Shown: positions 44,874-56,379, counted from the stretch's first letter. The stretch: DNA of 64,000 nucleotides from Uloborus plumipes (GCA_038373865.1 JAXGGA010004520.1:23418-87417); one strand, 5' to 3'. Numbers and translations: made by a program. The notes: generated by a model not told the origin, from the sequence alone.

Positions 44874-45109
44874 TTAAAAGTATCTTTCAGCAACACATGT
44901 AAAACAAGATTTTGAGTCAATTGATGGTTCAGTAGCTATTTTTGCTCCAAACACTAGACTGCTGTTCCGTTCTATGTTAACTGTCTATCGTAAATGGTTG
45001 AACCTGAACCTTAACCACTTTCGCATGAAATAGATTTAGGTTAAAACTAATTTCTGAAGGTGTAAATACATTACTAAAATAAAAAAAGAACAACCACTTA
45101 TGCTCTCAA
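44874..45109. mobile_element. older TIR repeat, copy 2 (empty site)
   Basis: Aligned with the repeat at 29308-29852 over about 235 bp. The right end ACCACTTATGCTCTCAA is intact; the left end is worn. At the point where copy 1 holds the piggyBac MITE, this copy has a single TTAA (GGTTAAAACTAATTTCTG). Confidence 0.7.
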
Positions 45110-45238
45110 CAGCTTATATAAAAGTTTCTTTCTAACACAGGAATAAATTCGCTTTTTTTTTCCTTTCCATACCATCATTTAAAGTAGGGGACATGATGAA
45201 ATAATTTTTTATTTTTATTTTAAATGCATACGAACTGT

Positions 45239-45390
45239 TTAGTATCAAAACGAACTCAATCGATTTTTTAAAAAATTACATAATTGAGTAAGAACATTTC
45301 ACGCTCTGCTTACTTCGTATTTCCAGAAGATATTTTTCTTCGTTTGAAAAACATTCGGCGTTCGACATCATTTTTAAATATTTTTTTAAT
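45239..45390 (+). mobile_element. relative of the 160-bp MITE at 11450
   Basis: AGTATCAAAACGAACTCAA, AAGAACATTTCACGCTCT, TATTTCC and TTCTTCGTTTGAAAAACATTCGG follow one another as in the element at 11450-11609. The right terminus is not found directly; a worn candidate lies near 45785-45805 (GGTTGAGATGGTGCTGACAT), which would make this a longer copy. Confidence 0.5.
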
Positions 45391-45983
45391 ATGTGATATT
45401 ATCTAATTATTTATAGAAAAAACAATTTGGAACAATCGTTTTCAAGTAAACACGCGCTTATTTTAATTTTAGTCGCTAATTTTCCATTTCAATTCTAATT
45501 AAATGAATGTGGCTGTGGTTTCGCACTTTTACGCCATGAACTACACTTAAACGATAAAAAAAAATGTAGTTGATACGCAATTTATTACAATAATGTTGTT
45601 GATGTTGCCCGTACGTTCTTACATAGACGATATAATAAAAGCTTTTATTCAGCTGGTTTCGAAGTAAAACGGCTTTTTCGCAGCGGTGTCTGACCTGATT
45701 GAGAGGGATTCATTCCAAATTGCTTTGTGGCGTGATAATAAAAAGAAGGTATCACATTATGAAAGAAAAAAACTACTTTTGAATATTCATGGGTTGAGAT
45801 GGTGCTGACATTAAACGCCTCATTTGTATTCACTGTAATAAGAAACGCTATTTCAACGATAATAATACGCTCTTAGTCTTGTTGTTGTGTCACAGTTACT
45901 AATCGCTATTAAGATGTGAGGTGTCATTGCCTCGAGAGGTTGGACTTCCTTATTGACGCATAAGACTACACAAGAAAGGTTTA
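45391..45983. other. AT-rich stretch before the 3.1-kb TIR element
   Basis: May include the right part of the longer copy mentioned in the preceding MITE entry. No supported gene. Confidence 0.35.
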
Positions 45984-48900
45984 CCGTAAAATGGGGTGTA
46001 TCGGAACTGTGGGGTGAATCGGAACTGTGGGGTGAATCGGAACGAAAATTCCTGATCATACAAAGAATTTCCCTACAAATATATGATCGGGAATTTTTGG
46101 CTCTCTTTTTTTATTTCGCAAGATAATATCATGAGCAGTAAGATAAATTTAATTTTGACATTCTATTCTGGCAATACTACTAGGTTTATGAGAAAGGCTG
46201 CACGTGAAACGAAATAAAACATCAAGTTTTCATCGTTAGCAAAACTTTGTAACTCCAGATCTTTTGGTATTTTAAACAGAAAAAAAGCTAGTATTTTTCA
46301 AATACATATATGTCGGAGCAACACAGTACCACATTAAAATTGACAAATTTATAAAGTTGTGTCATAAAAGTGAAGAATCTTTAACGATGTCATAGGATAA
46401 GGATTTACGGGGTGTATCAAAACTTTATTCTGTTACTCCGGTTCAAAATTATTATTAAAAAGAGAAAGAAAAACGAAGGAGACTTTTGAAAGGTCAAAAA
46501 ATTCCAACCCCTATTCTTCTAGTCAAAGCAGGGATGAGAATTTATTACTGTCTACACAGGGGTGGCCAACCCGCGGCACGCCTGCCACAGTGTGGCACGG
46601 CAGAGCAGTAACAGTGGCACGCGAAGACTTTTTGAAAAAATTCCAAAATTGAGGGGAAAATGTCGAAATATTGATAAAAACTAAAACTCTTGAACTGATA
46701 AACATAATGATATTACTCGTATATGACGATTAAGTGTCAGGAGGCTGGCTTACAAATTGTCTTAACTACAATATTGCAAAGTACTTAGCGTTAGCTTCGG
46801 ACATCCAACAAAAGCTGTGACGCTACAGACAATGCTTTGTAAAGCATATTAGTGCTTGACACGAATGAAACTTTCGATGCTCCAGAATGGATTCTTGATC
46901 TGTAATAGTTTCAGCTACGGGTGATGAAATTTTTTTTTAAAGTTAACTCTGCAAGTAAAATTAAGAAACTAGATTGGACAAAATTCGGTATGGTTGCACA
47001 AATGGAAATCCTTCAATTGATTTTGTTATATTACTTGAAAATAATTTGGAAAAAAAAACTTCAAAAGCATCATTGAATTATTTAACACAAGCTCCTTGCA
47101 AAAGAATGAGAATTTTTCTCTGCTGGTGACCCTGTAAAGTTCACTGTATTAATAAACTACGAATTAAAGCTCTGAATGTTTTGTGAACTTTTTATAGGAA
47201 AAAGAGGAGAGAATGGCAAGTTACTCCTACATTGAGATGTGCAATAGCTGTTCAAAGGGAAAATAGTTATAAGATTTCAGAATTTTAGGGAGTGTGTTTT
47301 ATAAAATGTCTGGATAGAAAGCAATGAGGACTTGCTACTTTGGAATGACGAATAGCCATTGAATTTAGCTATGCCAACTCTTATTATCCGGCGCTTAAGA
47401 AATTTAAATTTAAGATAGTACAAAAATTTTCCTAAACCAGTATAGGCCATCTAAATTTTTTATGATAAAATTTTAGTTTCTTTCTCTCTACTTTGGAGAC
47501 AAAACTAAAACATTAAATTGAACACTCAAAGTATCAACCCAAATTCAATAATTTTCCAATGGCATATGGAGAAATTTTACACCTATTTTTAGTATACATT
47601 TAGTGTTAGGTTTGATGATTTTCAGGATCATTTAAAAAAAAAAATGCTGATATTTTCAAATTCTTTGTCTATTTCTCAGCAAGACACTACTTGTTACCCT
47701 TCTGAAATTCAAATCAGAATTACTGATCTTCTGCATTGGTAATCAAATATAAAAGCTTACTTCAAAAGAAAGTCATCCACGTTATATAGAAATTTGGAAA
47801 TTTGTACCAACAAAATTTTTTTCAGATTTACACACTTTAGCCGTCTGATGCTATTGTAGATTTGGTTCAAAATGCGCTTCTAAACAAATATTTTTTGTTA
47901 TGAATGCAGAAAAATCTAAATACCGTTGAATATTAATTGATAGCACTTGAAACACTTAAACTTCTTAGGATTCTCAAGAACTAATCCTAAAATTAAAGAC
48001 TTGGTAAAAAAAGATACAGACTCAGAAACCACATTAAGTACAGACTGTTTAATTTTTAGAATAGAATGTTTGATGTTATTTGTTTCTTTTCTAAGCATAA
48101 GTCGGCTGACAGAACTTATAAAAGTGTTTATTAACGATAACTCTTAAGTTCGTACTTGTTTTACTTTTATTATCATTTAGATTTCAATTGCTCAGATTTA
48201 CGAGAAAAAATTTTCATTCAGTCTACCTAAAATCTATTTTTAACTATTTAAAAATTGTCAGTTTGTTGGGAAAATACAATGTGGCACGCTGAGCTTTTTC
48301 TCTCCAGATAGTGGCACTTTGGCCACCCCTGGTCTACAACTTCCGATGAGGAGTCACAATGCCAGAAAGTTGAAAATTTAAAAAGATTTTTGCACCAGGA
48401 GACTTTTCCTTGTAGTCGAAATTCATGGGGAAAAGTCATGCAGACTTTGTGTAGCAAAAGTCATGAACCCAGACAATGATGAATACATGAGAGGAACTTA
48501 CAAGAGAGTCTCCAAAACCTAGAGACTTAAAGAAACTAAAGAAGAGGCAGCTTTCCTTCCAGAAGATGTTATGAAAAATTAAGTCAAGCTGCAACATCCG
48601 AATATCTGCTCGTTTTAAAAATATAATAACTTTTGCGGACCATATGAATGACTTGATTTTTTTTTTTTTCAATTCAAATGCACTTTTTACACCAACTTTA
48701 ATATTTCATAAGTTCAAAATTATTTCCGTTTTCTGACAAATACGTTTACTGCTATAGAAAATAGAAGCTTTATTTAACAGTAACTGTCTGTTCTTATCCC
48801 CCCCCCCAGTCAATATTACCTATTTTGTTTAGCTTATTATTAATTAAACAAAAAAAAAAGAAAATAATAAGTTCCACATGTGTTTCGATTCTCGTCTGTC

Positions 48901-49093
48901 AGCGGGGTGAATCGAAGCACTTCTAAAAAATTGTATGTATAAATAAACTGTAGAACATGTTTTGTTTTTGCTTGGGATATCAAAAGCAAAACAAGACCAA
49001 CGCTTTCACTCAAAAAATCAAACTAAAAAAATCTGTTAATTACGTTTTGTATGATCAAAGCTTAAAAGTGTACCGATACACCCCATTTTACGA
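45984..49093. mobile_element. TIR element with GGGGTGTATCGG ends, split by a hAT copy
   Basis: CCGTAAAATGGGGTGTATCG at the left and (reverse complement) TCGTAAAATGGGGTGTATCG at the right lie next to TA (45982-45983 and 49094-49095). The left end continues with two direct repeats of ACTGTGGGGTGAATCGGA, and related GGGGTG words recur near 46410 and 48903. Without the hAT insertion at 46557-48331 it would be about 1.3 kb. There is no transposase ORF. TA and the TIR suggest a Tc1/mariner relative. Confidence 0.7.
46557..48331 (+). mobile_element. 1,775-bp hAT element, copy 1, decayed
   Basis: CAGGGGTGGCCAA and its inverted mate TTTGGCCACCCCTG are the ends. GTCTACA is duplicated at both flanks, within an 8-bp hAT-type target. 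The body matches the copy at 61080-62239 in opposite orientation through TGTGGCACGGCAGAGC, GTGGCACGCGAAGACTT, AATTTAGCTAT, AATCCTAAAATTAA and GTGCCACTATCTGG-type words. About 600 bp near 46700-47340 are present only here. They may hold transposase remains, but stops interrupt every frame and I cannot name a motif. Confidence 0.85.
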
Positions 49094-49104
49094 TACAGCA
49101 CAAA

Positions 49105-49210
49105 AAGAGGAATTAGCACCCAGGGTTCCGGTGGGAATCGAGCCCACGATCTCCGGCATTCGAAGCGAAGAGTCAGGTAGGCCCCATGCTGACAATAAGC
49201 AACTGTGGCA
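49105..49210 (-). mobile_element. tRNA-like SINE fragment
   Basis: On the minus strand GGGCTCGATTCCCACCGG closely fits a B-box and T-arm (GGTTCGATTCC with one change) and is preceded by CAGCATGGGGCC and CTGACTCTTCGCTTCGAATG, a plausible D-arm and anticodon arm. The acceptor stem does not close, so it is not a functional tRNA gene. It lies directly beside the TIR element that ends at 49093. Confidence 0.45.
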
Positions 49211-49651
49211 CTAAGTACACAGTAAACGCAAGATATTTTTAATGTTTTTTCAAAACCCCTGGGTGAAGGTATCTATCCTTCTCAGCCCAATGAGAGGAAC
49301 CATTTGTTTGCCCAAAGTTAGCCGCGAAATATTATTTAAACAGAGTAAGCTAAAATGCGTGTTACAGTCATTAAGGGGTATTAAATAAAAGGGCGATTCG
49401 TCACACGGAAATGGAATATTACGGACATTGTCGCATTTAAACATTCCTCTCACACTTTCAAACCAAATTTTTCTACAATGCTAAAATTATTTTCTGGAAA
49501 AACTTTTCAATTCACTTGAATTCCTTTAGCTTAATCAGTTTCCAAACTCGGAGAACTTCTGATCTTCTTATCTGTTTACTTTGTAGTCTTTTTTAAAGCT
49601 AATAAGCGTAGAAAAAAGTCATTGGACGGCCGTGTAAAAATAAGTTTTTAG

Positions 49652-49755
49652 AGCCCGAGGTGTTTAAATCCAACCTCAACAAAGGCTAGAATGGACGCAA
49701 TCAGCATATTTGGCAATGGAGGGAAAACTTTCATTATTTCTTCCTACCTCGGGCT
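49652..49755. repeat. 104-bp segment bounded by a 10-bp inverted repeat
   Basis: AGCCCGAGGT and ACCTCGGGCT are perfect inverted copies; the second is followed by a T run. Nothing else supports a transposon, and it could be a stem-loop by chance. Confidence 0.3.
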
Positions 49756-49757
49756 TT

Positions 49758-52700
49758 TTTGTTCGCTCCGGTAAATGAGTCCGAGCTGGGAGAGAAAAAC
49801 TTATCGCAGAGAAACTCGTTTTCACTCACTTTGAAGATTATTTTCGAAAAGTTATCTCGGATGCCTTCCGAAAAAGACGACAAAAGGAAACGAAAGCAAA
49901 AAGTGTTCATCCCTGTGCAGAAAAGCAAACTAAACGGGATTTCTTTTAAACTCTCAGCACAAGCATCTTTGTATAGGTAGTTAGTAATGTACAGAGTGGT
50001 CCAAAAGTAACTTCCGTGGTATATGAAGCCTATCCGCTAAACCAATCGAACCAACATTTTAGATAATGGCTAATTGAAAGTGTGTGCTAGTGCTTGCGGT
50101 TTTCTGAAACGATGCAAGGCTTATGGTTATAAGAAACGAACTTCGAAAATTTCGAACGGCAAACCTCATTTATCATTGCGCGAAATGATCAGCGTTTGAA
50201 AAAAACCACATATAGAACTCGAATGATGGGGGGGTGAAACGAAAATTTCTTATTGGCCACCGGACTGAAAGAACAAGTTTCCACACTATTTATGAATTTT
50301 TTTCTCCACAAGAGATGCTTTGCACGTAATGTTCTGTGATTGGCGCTTCTACAGTTCAACCCGCTTATTGGAATATCGGTTAAGCCAATGTCACACTTAA
50401 TGCACTAAACTTTTAATAAGCCAAATCGTTCTAAAGGGCTTGTGCGCATCATGCAATTTTCAGAAATTTGTACTTCAAACTAAACACAAATGCTAAACCT
50501 AGGGATGCAAAGATTATTCTCCCTAGCTAGTGATTCTCTCGCACACGTTGTTGCGGCGCATGTGTGAGCACACAGCTATAATTTCAAACAAATGTTAAGG
50601 TATAAATAATGCTGTAAAATTAAATTTACAGTACAATTTTTACAACAAATTATACTGAGATTGCAGCCTCAATTTATACACCACGAGACTCATTGTGCGA
50701 AGCATAAAATTCTCCATTCCCAGCTTTCAAGTCTAGTCTCCTTCAGTATAAATCCTGGCACGCTAATCTACAATCAATAAGAATTCAGGGCTGAACACGA
50801 CTACTTGCATCCCACTCTCTTTACTCGTCGCAACTAGCCACAGCGTTCTAATTTTTCCTACCGTAAAAACTTACAGTGAAATATGCTTTTACGGTAAAAA
50901 GTACTGGCAACATGGATGCCCGTACTGTTTTGTTTACCGTAAAATCCCCCCATTGGAAAAGCTTTAACAATGTAACCGTTCAAAATGACGTAATCAGTTC
51001 GCCTTGTCACTTCAGCGCACGCTATCATAGCTCTGAGAAGTTCCCTTTATCTTGATATCAAGTTTATTTAACAGTGGAATACATCGTGAAGTATCATTTG
51101 ATAACTTGGATAAACATCACATATTAGGTTTCCCCGTACACTCAAATTTTGGTGAGTGTCTGACGCAGTACTTAGAAATAAACAAAAGTGACTGCTCCAA
51201 AAACCGAAATAAATCCGTATGAGTTAGTTATTTATTTTTCAACTAGGGGAGAGATTTCGTGGCTTTTGCGGTCACACCATCATTAAGCACATGAATGTGA
51301 GAAACAGAATAGAAAGTTTCAAACTTCTTTTCATAACAATCAATAAGATTTCGAGAACTTACCTTTAGAATGCTTGTTACTTCTGACATTCAAACATTCG
51401 TGGAGTCATCCCTAAACTGGCATACATGTAGGACCAAGCTGGCCCTCTTAGAGCTTTCTATCGAGAGTATATATTTAAGGGAAGCCCTGGAAAAGGAAAA
51501 AAAACCGCTATTTACAAATATAACAACACATTAATAGTGCACATTCTTTTTACATTTAAACAACAGAAAAGAACATGCCGTGCATTCTGCTATTGTTAGC
51601 TGATTTACGAAATAAATTCGGTCACTCAAACTTTCGAAATCAATCTTTCTTTATTCAATCCTTTTGTTTATACTATATGTTTAGTCATTTTTTATTTAGT
51701 CATTTTATATGTTTAGTCATACAATAGTCATCTGTGTCATTTTGTGCCCCTCAATACCAGATACCAGAGAGCAGAGTAATATCCTACAGGCTGAAATATT
51801 CATTCCTCAACTTTATTCAAAAGGGAGAAAACAATATCTTATTTAGTTAAATTGCGCATACATGATTGAACATAAGCTTCAAGCAAATGCCGTGTAGTAG
51901 TAAAAAATCAAAATTTAAAAAAGCGACAACTGTCCCTCAAAGAACAAGTTCCGAAATAAAAATCAACCCCCACCCCGTTCATTTACTTATTTTTTTAACG
52001 ACCCGTACTAAACACCATTCGAGAGAACAGCAGGTGTTATGTACATATCAGAGGTAATTTAGTGAAAGATCGCCGTCCCGGTGCTACTTTTCTTCAAAAT
52101 AATTCTATCACATAAAAATTGGCACCGACTCAGAGTTCAACTATACTCTATTATGCTATACAATATAACTATTTTCTATACGTAAATTAATTAATATACC
52201 TGAACGGAAACCAGAAAATGAAATGCACAGCTTTATCATGTTTTTATTTCCATATTATTTTCCATTTCTGAAATATTTTTAAAAATCAAGTCAGCCTCAA
52301 AAATCAATTTTTTAAAAATGCATTAGAAATTGAGAGCTCGAAACAGGTTTACTCACGACACAGAGTTAAGTTGGAAAATAAATTATCATTTCACAAAATA
52401 TGATCCTTTAAGAATGGGAAAGGGTCGCTTTGCTAGAAAATATTTACCAGAAGACTGTCATGACTGATCAAAGTCACATTAATAACACGTCTCACCAAAA
52501 GTGCTTTTTCACTTCGAACATCATCTCTGTTGTTCTGCTAGCGAACATTATGAACGACTGGAATTCTATTTATTTATCAGAAAATAAATAATACGAGAAC
52601 GTGACCACCTAGTCGTTAACGACAGGAGCCTTCACGTGTCAGTCGACGAAGAAAAAAAACGGTTTCTTTTCTTGCCATCCAAACTGAGTTTAAGAAATTA

Positions 52701-53046
52701 TTTTCCTACGTGCAGAGGGTCGTACTCGGTGTCAAGTTTTTCAAAGTGGGTAAGAAAATATATGGATCCTTTAAAATTGGACTTCATGAGCTTAAATTAT
52801 CCCTTCCATGCAGACAAAAATGATAGACCTCGTAACAAATATGTTTTAGGTGGAAATGCTATGTTTCTTCCTAGAATGGAGTTAAAATTTGGAAAATTTT
52901 CGATGTTGTGGTTTTGTAGGTATGCCTAACAAAGGTCACGGTTCAGGCAGCGACCTAATTTGTTTTTGGTTTTTTTCCATGGGTATTCTTTCGTTTTCTG
53001 AAGGCTGTTCTTGTTCATAGGGAACTATGTATTATTTAAGGGAAAG
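49758..53046. other. mixed stretch with isolated transposon ends
   Basis: At 49992, after TA, CAGAGTGGTCCAAAAGTAAC looks like a mariner/Tc1 terminus without a partner. At 50352, after TA, CAGTTCAACCCGCTTATTG looks like a Tigger-like terminus. At 50498 CCTAGGGATGCAAAGATTA resembles a hAT terminus. At 50860-50950 TTACCGTAAAA and TTTTACGGTAAAA words make a palindromic patch with ACTGGCA, like the element at 12247. A 73-codon ORF (49759-49980) and a 97-codon ORF (52636-52929) have no known motif. Confidence 0.4.
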
Positions 53047-53125
53047 CAGGGCCCTGATGGAAAGTCACAGGAGGTGACTGTGACCTCCCGAAAAATTCAT
53101 TATTCGGCAAATTTTGTCTGCTGGA
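53047..53125 (+). mobile_element. interspersed TTCGGCAAA repeat, copy C, truncated
   Basis: CAGGGCCCTGATGGAAAGTC, then AGGAGGTGACTGTGACCTCC and ATTCGGCAAATTTTG match the left third of 24705-24955 and 6638-6860. The rest is missing. Shortly after it, at 53198-53232, TGGCGCAGTATAGCC and GGCTCCTGTGCCA form a compact stem. Confidence 0.55.
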
Positions 53126-53334
53126 CTATTTCTATATCTTACAACAATATGTGCTTTCACTTTTTTCCTGCAAATTACATCGGATAAAGTACTAAGAGTC
53201 CTTTGGCGCAGTATAGCCTAAGAAGGCTCCTGTGCCAGAAAACCGAAACCAACCAACCTTTGGTAATGCATGTACCAGCAAGTTCACTTTCTCAAACACT
53301 AAGAAAATGAAAACATTAATTTTGCATCACTTTC

Positions 53335-53800
53335 TTGAAAAGTCGAAACATTCTTGCAAATAAGGATGCCATAAAAAGGCTTCTTCATTTCCAATCCCAA
53401 TCCGGAAAAGCAGGTCAAGGCAGCAAACAATCATCTCCCTTCCCAAATGACAGACCATATATTCCTCCTCAGACATTTCCTTCTTCGGAAATTGAGAAAT
53501 TTATGAGCCATTTTAATTTGTTGCAGACGCCACTAAAAATGAGCTTTCAGGAGAAATGATGAGTAACTTCATACCAAGTGACTCGCACGTACCCAGCGAA
53601 GAAATATCACTCGCCGATGAGGATACATTGCTGCACACTGATATGACAATTTATGACTCTCTCTCACCTACTTCCAGAGATGAAGACTACAATTTCTCAA
53701 CCTTTTTCTACCCACGGATGATTTTTTATGTATCATTAACTACGCATTACCCCCAACAAAAATACTTTAGTCTTATTAAGACATTGGTTACACATTAGTT
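53335..53800 (+). CDS. unrecognised coding-like remnant in two frames
   Basis: Two consecutive frames look more protein-like than their surroundings. The first includes DAIKRLLHFQSQSGKAG and SSPFPNDRPYIPPQTFPSSE. The second, one frame over, includes DATKNELSGEMMSNF and SDSHVPSEEISLADEDTLL, then TIYDSLSPTS. The switch falls at TTTTAATTTGTTGCAG|ACGCC, a good acceptor, so it is either an exon start or a frameshift. The second frame enters the three-unit tandem repeat and degrades in units 2 and 3. It could be the C-terminal tail of a transposase or a host fragment. Confidence 0.25.
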
Positions 53801-54715
53801 AGTTTAACTTTTTAAATATAATTACAAATAGGTACACTAACCACCACTAATAAGATCTGCGGATTATGAAATCAGGCGCTTTTTGAAATCAAATCTACTG
53901 AAACCGAATCCTTATAATGTCAAAGCATATTAAAACTATCCTTTAATAAAGTCATTATCGCCGTTTTATAAAATCACGTTTTTAGAAAGCACACTGATAT
54001 GACAATTTATGACTCTCTCTCTCTCTCACCTACTTCCAGCGATGAAGACTAAAATTTCTCAACTTTTATCAACTCACGGATGATTTTTTATGTATCATTA
54101 ACTACGCATTACCCCCAACAAAAATACTTTAGTCTTATTAAGACATTGGTTACACATTAGTTAGTTTAACTTTTTAAATATAATTACAAATAGGTACACT
54201 ATCCGCCACTAATAAGATCTGCGGATTACGACATCAGGCGCTTTTTGAAATCAAATCTGCTGAAACCGAATCCTTATAATGTCAAAGCATATTAAAACTA
54301 TCCTTTAATAAAGTCATTATCGCCGTTTTATAAAATCACGTTTTTAGAAAGCACACTGATATGACAATTTATGACTCTCTCTCTCTCACCTACTTCCAGT
54401 GATGAAGACTACAATTTCTCAACTTTTATCAACCCACGGATGATTTTTTATGTATCATTAACCACGCATTACCCCAACAAAAATACTTTAGTTTTATTAA
54501 GACATGGGTTACACATTAGTTAAAGTTTAACTTTTTAAATATAAGTACAAATAGGAACACTAACCGCCACTAATAAGATCTGCGGATTATGAAATCAGGC
54601 GCTTTTTGAAATCAAATCTGCTGAAACCGAATCCTTACAATGTCAAAGCATGTTAAAAAAAACCATCCTTTAATAAAGTCATTATCGCCGTTTTATAAAA
54701 TCACGGTCTTAGAAA
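53633..54715 (+). repeat. tandem repeat, three units of 356, 362 and 365 bp
   Basis: Units begin with GCACACTGATATGACAATTT at 53633, 53989 and 54351 (the first with CTGC before it) and end with a TTTATAAAATCACG block. Identity is high. The units differ in a (CT)n tract, shortest in unit 1 and longest in unit 2. Unit 1 carries the end of a coding-like frame; units 2 and 3 carry stop codons there. Each unit contains ATCTGCGGATTATGAAATCA and GGCGCTTTTTGAAATC, words related to the Tigger-like end near 55135. Confidence 0.9.
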
Positions 54716-55129
54716 GCATATGTTAAAACTTGAAAGCGATAGTTATAATTATGTTGAAAATTGCGACAAGCATAATAAATTCCAACAAAACGTGGAAGTT
54801 TGTCTCGGAAGATGAAGAAATCACAGTGCCAAATTTTTCCTCTTCAATACAAGCCAGAAAAGCACCTGATTTCATACGCTGCACTTTAGAGCACAGAGCA
54901 TATAATGTTGAAAATTATAAGAATTTTTTTAAAAAAATTTAAAACGATGTAGAATTTTCATTATCTAATTCTGGTAATCGAACAGCAATACGTTAATATT
55001 TAAGACCCTAGTGCAAACAAAAATGGAAATTATAATTAGTTAACTGTATTTTGAAAACTTTAAAAAATATATATAAATACAGTAATATATTTATTTGCTC
55101 ATAACTGAAACGTTTAAACTTTTTTTTGT
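54716..55129. other. AT-rich spacer
   Basis: Holds a 70-codon ORF (54730-54942) without motif, then very AT-rich DNA. It may be part of a larger decayed Tigger-like element running from the tandem repeat to 55215. Confidence 0.35.
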
Positions 55130-55215
55130 CTAAGTTTGCTGAATAATAAAATCAGCCGCTTTATAAAATCTAATGTCTTCAGGACGAATGTGAATTTAAT
55201 AAGCGAGGAGCACTG
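55130..55215 (+). mobile_element. Tigger-like right end
   Basis: GAATAATAAAATCAGCCGCT, TTATAAAATCTAATGTCTTC and AAGCGAGGAGCACTG stand next to TA (55216-55217). The reverse complement CAGTGCTCCTCGCTT is a typical Tigger terminus. The subterminal words are shared with the tandem repeat just upstream. The left end was not found. Confidence 0.55.
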
Positions 55216-55590
55216 TAATTTAAATTAAAAACAATAAATTATCATTTAATGACGATTTTATCGCGATGTTTTTATTACTCAGAGAAATTAAGAAATTTGG
55301 AGGAAATAATTCGTGGAGAAGCTGGCCTTTTTTTGTGACATATTTGATCAATTCATCTATGTTTAGCTCCAGCTTAGTCATAAATAATCATAAACATAAG
55401 TTGTGTCTATACTTGTGTAAAAACTCGAAAATCGTTTTTCGCAGAAGTTAAACCCCAGAAGTTTCTTCATAGCAACGTATACGAGTTCTTTTTCAATACC
55501 AGGCCAAAAGTTAATTAACAAAGTATTGCAATTCTATTGATTTAAAGTAGGATTACACAACGCTACTTTTGAGCCGATTAAATTTTAGTA

Positions 55591-56008
55591 CAGTAGAGTC
55601 TCGAAAATCCGAGTCTCAAAAGTCCGAGGTTCCGCTTAATCCGAGGCTTTTTTATTGACATTTTAAGGTCTACCTTCAATAGCTAAAAAGATAATTTGGA
55701 TTAAAATCTGAAAATAAGCACCTTTTGCTATTGGAAAATTTTCTTTTGTACTCACATTAAAGTAGTAAAAAATGTATTGAGAGGTTGGTGTCAAAGACAT
55801 TCATCAAGTGTCACGAAATATTCTTTATCTACAAGAGATATTTTAAGATATGCTTTGGAAATAATAACTTGAAATTAAGTTTATCTCACTAATGATGATC
55901 GAAAAGTGTTACGTTTCTGCTGTTAAGAATTTTTCCTGGATAATCCGAGTTTTCAGTAATCCGAGGTGGCATGAGCCCCAATTACCTCGGATTTTCGAGA
56001 CTCTACTG
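55591..56008. mobile_element. 418-bp Tigger-like MITE
   Basis: Termini CAGTAGAGTCTCGAAAATCC at both ends (the right one in reverse complement) are identical over at least 20 bp and lie next to TA (55589-55590 and 56009-56010). Internal TCCGAG words repeat near both ends. There is no ORF. This is among the best-preserved elements in the window. Confidence 0.9.
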
Positions 56009-56065
56009 TATTAACAATGTAATTTTTTCCACTTTTTTTGCTAGTTAACCGCAAACACCTTTAAG

Positions 56066-56112
56066 AATTTCACGCACCCCAAGGGGTATGCGTACCACTG
56101 GTTGAGACCGCT
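56066..56112 (-). mobile_element. hAT terminal fragment
   Basis: On the minus strand GCGGTCTCAACCAGTGGTAC, GCATACCCCTTGGGGTGCG resembles the widespread CAGCGGTTCTCAACC family of hAT ends. Only this end is seen, close to the Tigger-like MITE that ends at 56008. Confidence 0.5.
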
Positions 56113-56340
56113 TTCTCGTGACAGTACACTTTCAATGATTGAAAAATTTCAACAAAACTGAAAACTTTATTCAAAAAAATGTAAACACTTAATTAGCTAC
56201 CTTACCGTTCACTATCTTACTAAGATGTTTGTATTGGGATAAAATAAGGATGCAATAACAATTTTGTAAATTTGAGCAAGATAAAGCTTTTACGCCCAGT
56301 TTTTTCTGCTCTTTGATCAAGAGTAGTAAATAATAAGCTC

Positions 56341-56379
56341 AAAAGGTTCCCCGAAGTGTAAAAGTTTGAATACCAGCGA
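56341..56379 (-). mobile_element. second hAT terminal fragment
   Basis: On the minus strand CGCTGGTATTCAAACTTTTA followed by ACTTCGGGGAACCTTTT fits the CAGTGGTTCCCAAACTTTTT class of hAT ends. No partner end was found. Confidence 0.45.

Noticed and set aside
45853..46059. ORF with SDSPHSSDSPHSSDTPH repeats
   Set aside because: Translation of the direct repeats at the left end of the 3.1-kb TIR element.
49105..49210. Functional tRNA gene
   Set aside because: The acceptor stem does not close and the D-arm is poor; treated as a SINE fragment.
50352..50815. Possible Tigger-like pair AGTTCAACCC at 50353 and an inverted GGGCTGAAC at 50790
   Set aside because: The second end lacks the CAGT terminus and a TA, so only the left end was kept as a tentative solo terminus.
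52075..52140. Weak similarity to 59050-59130 (CGGTGCTACTTTT.., CACATAAAAATTGGCACC)
   Set aside because: Possibly a very old repeat pair, but by eye the identity is too low to call.
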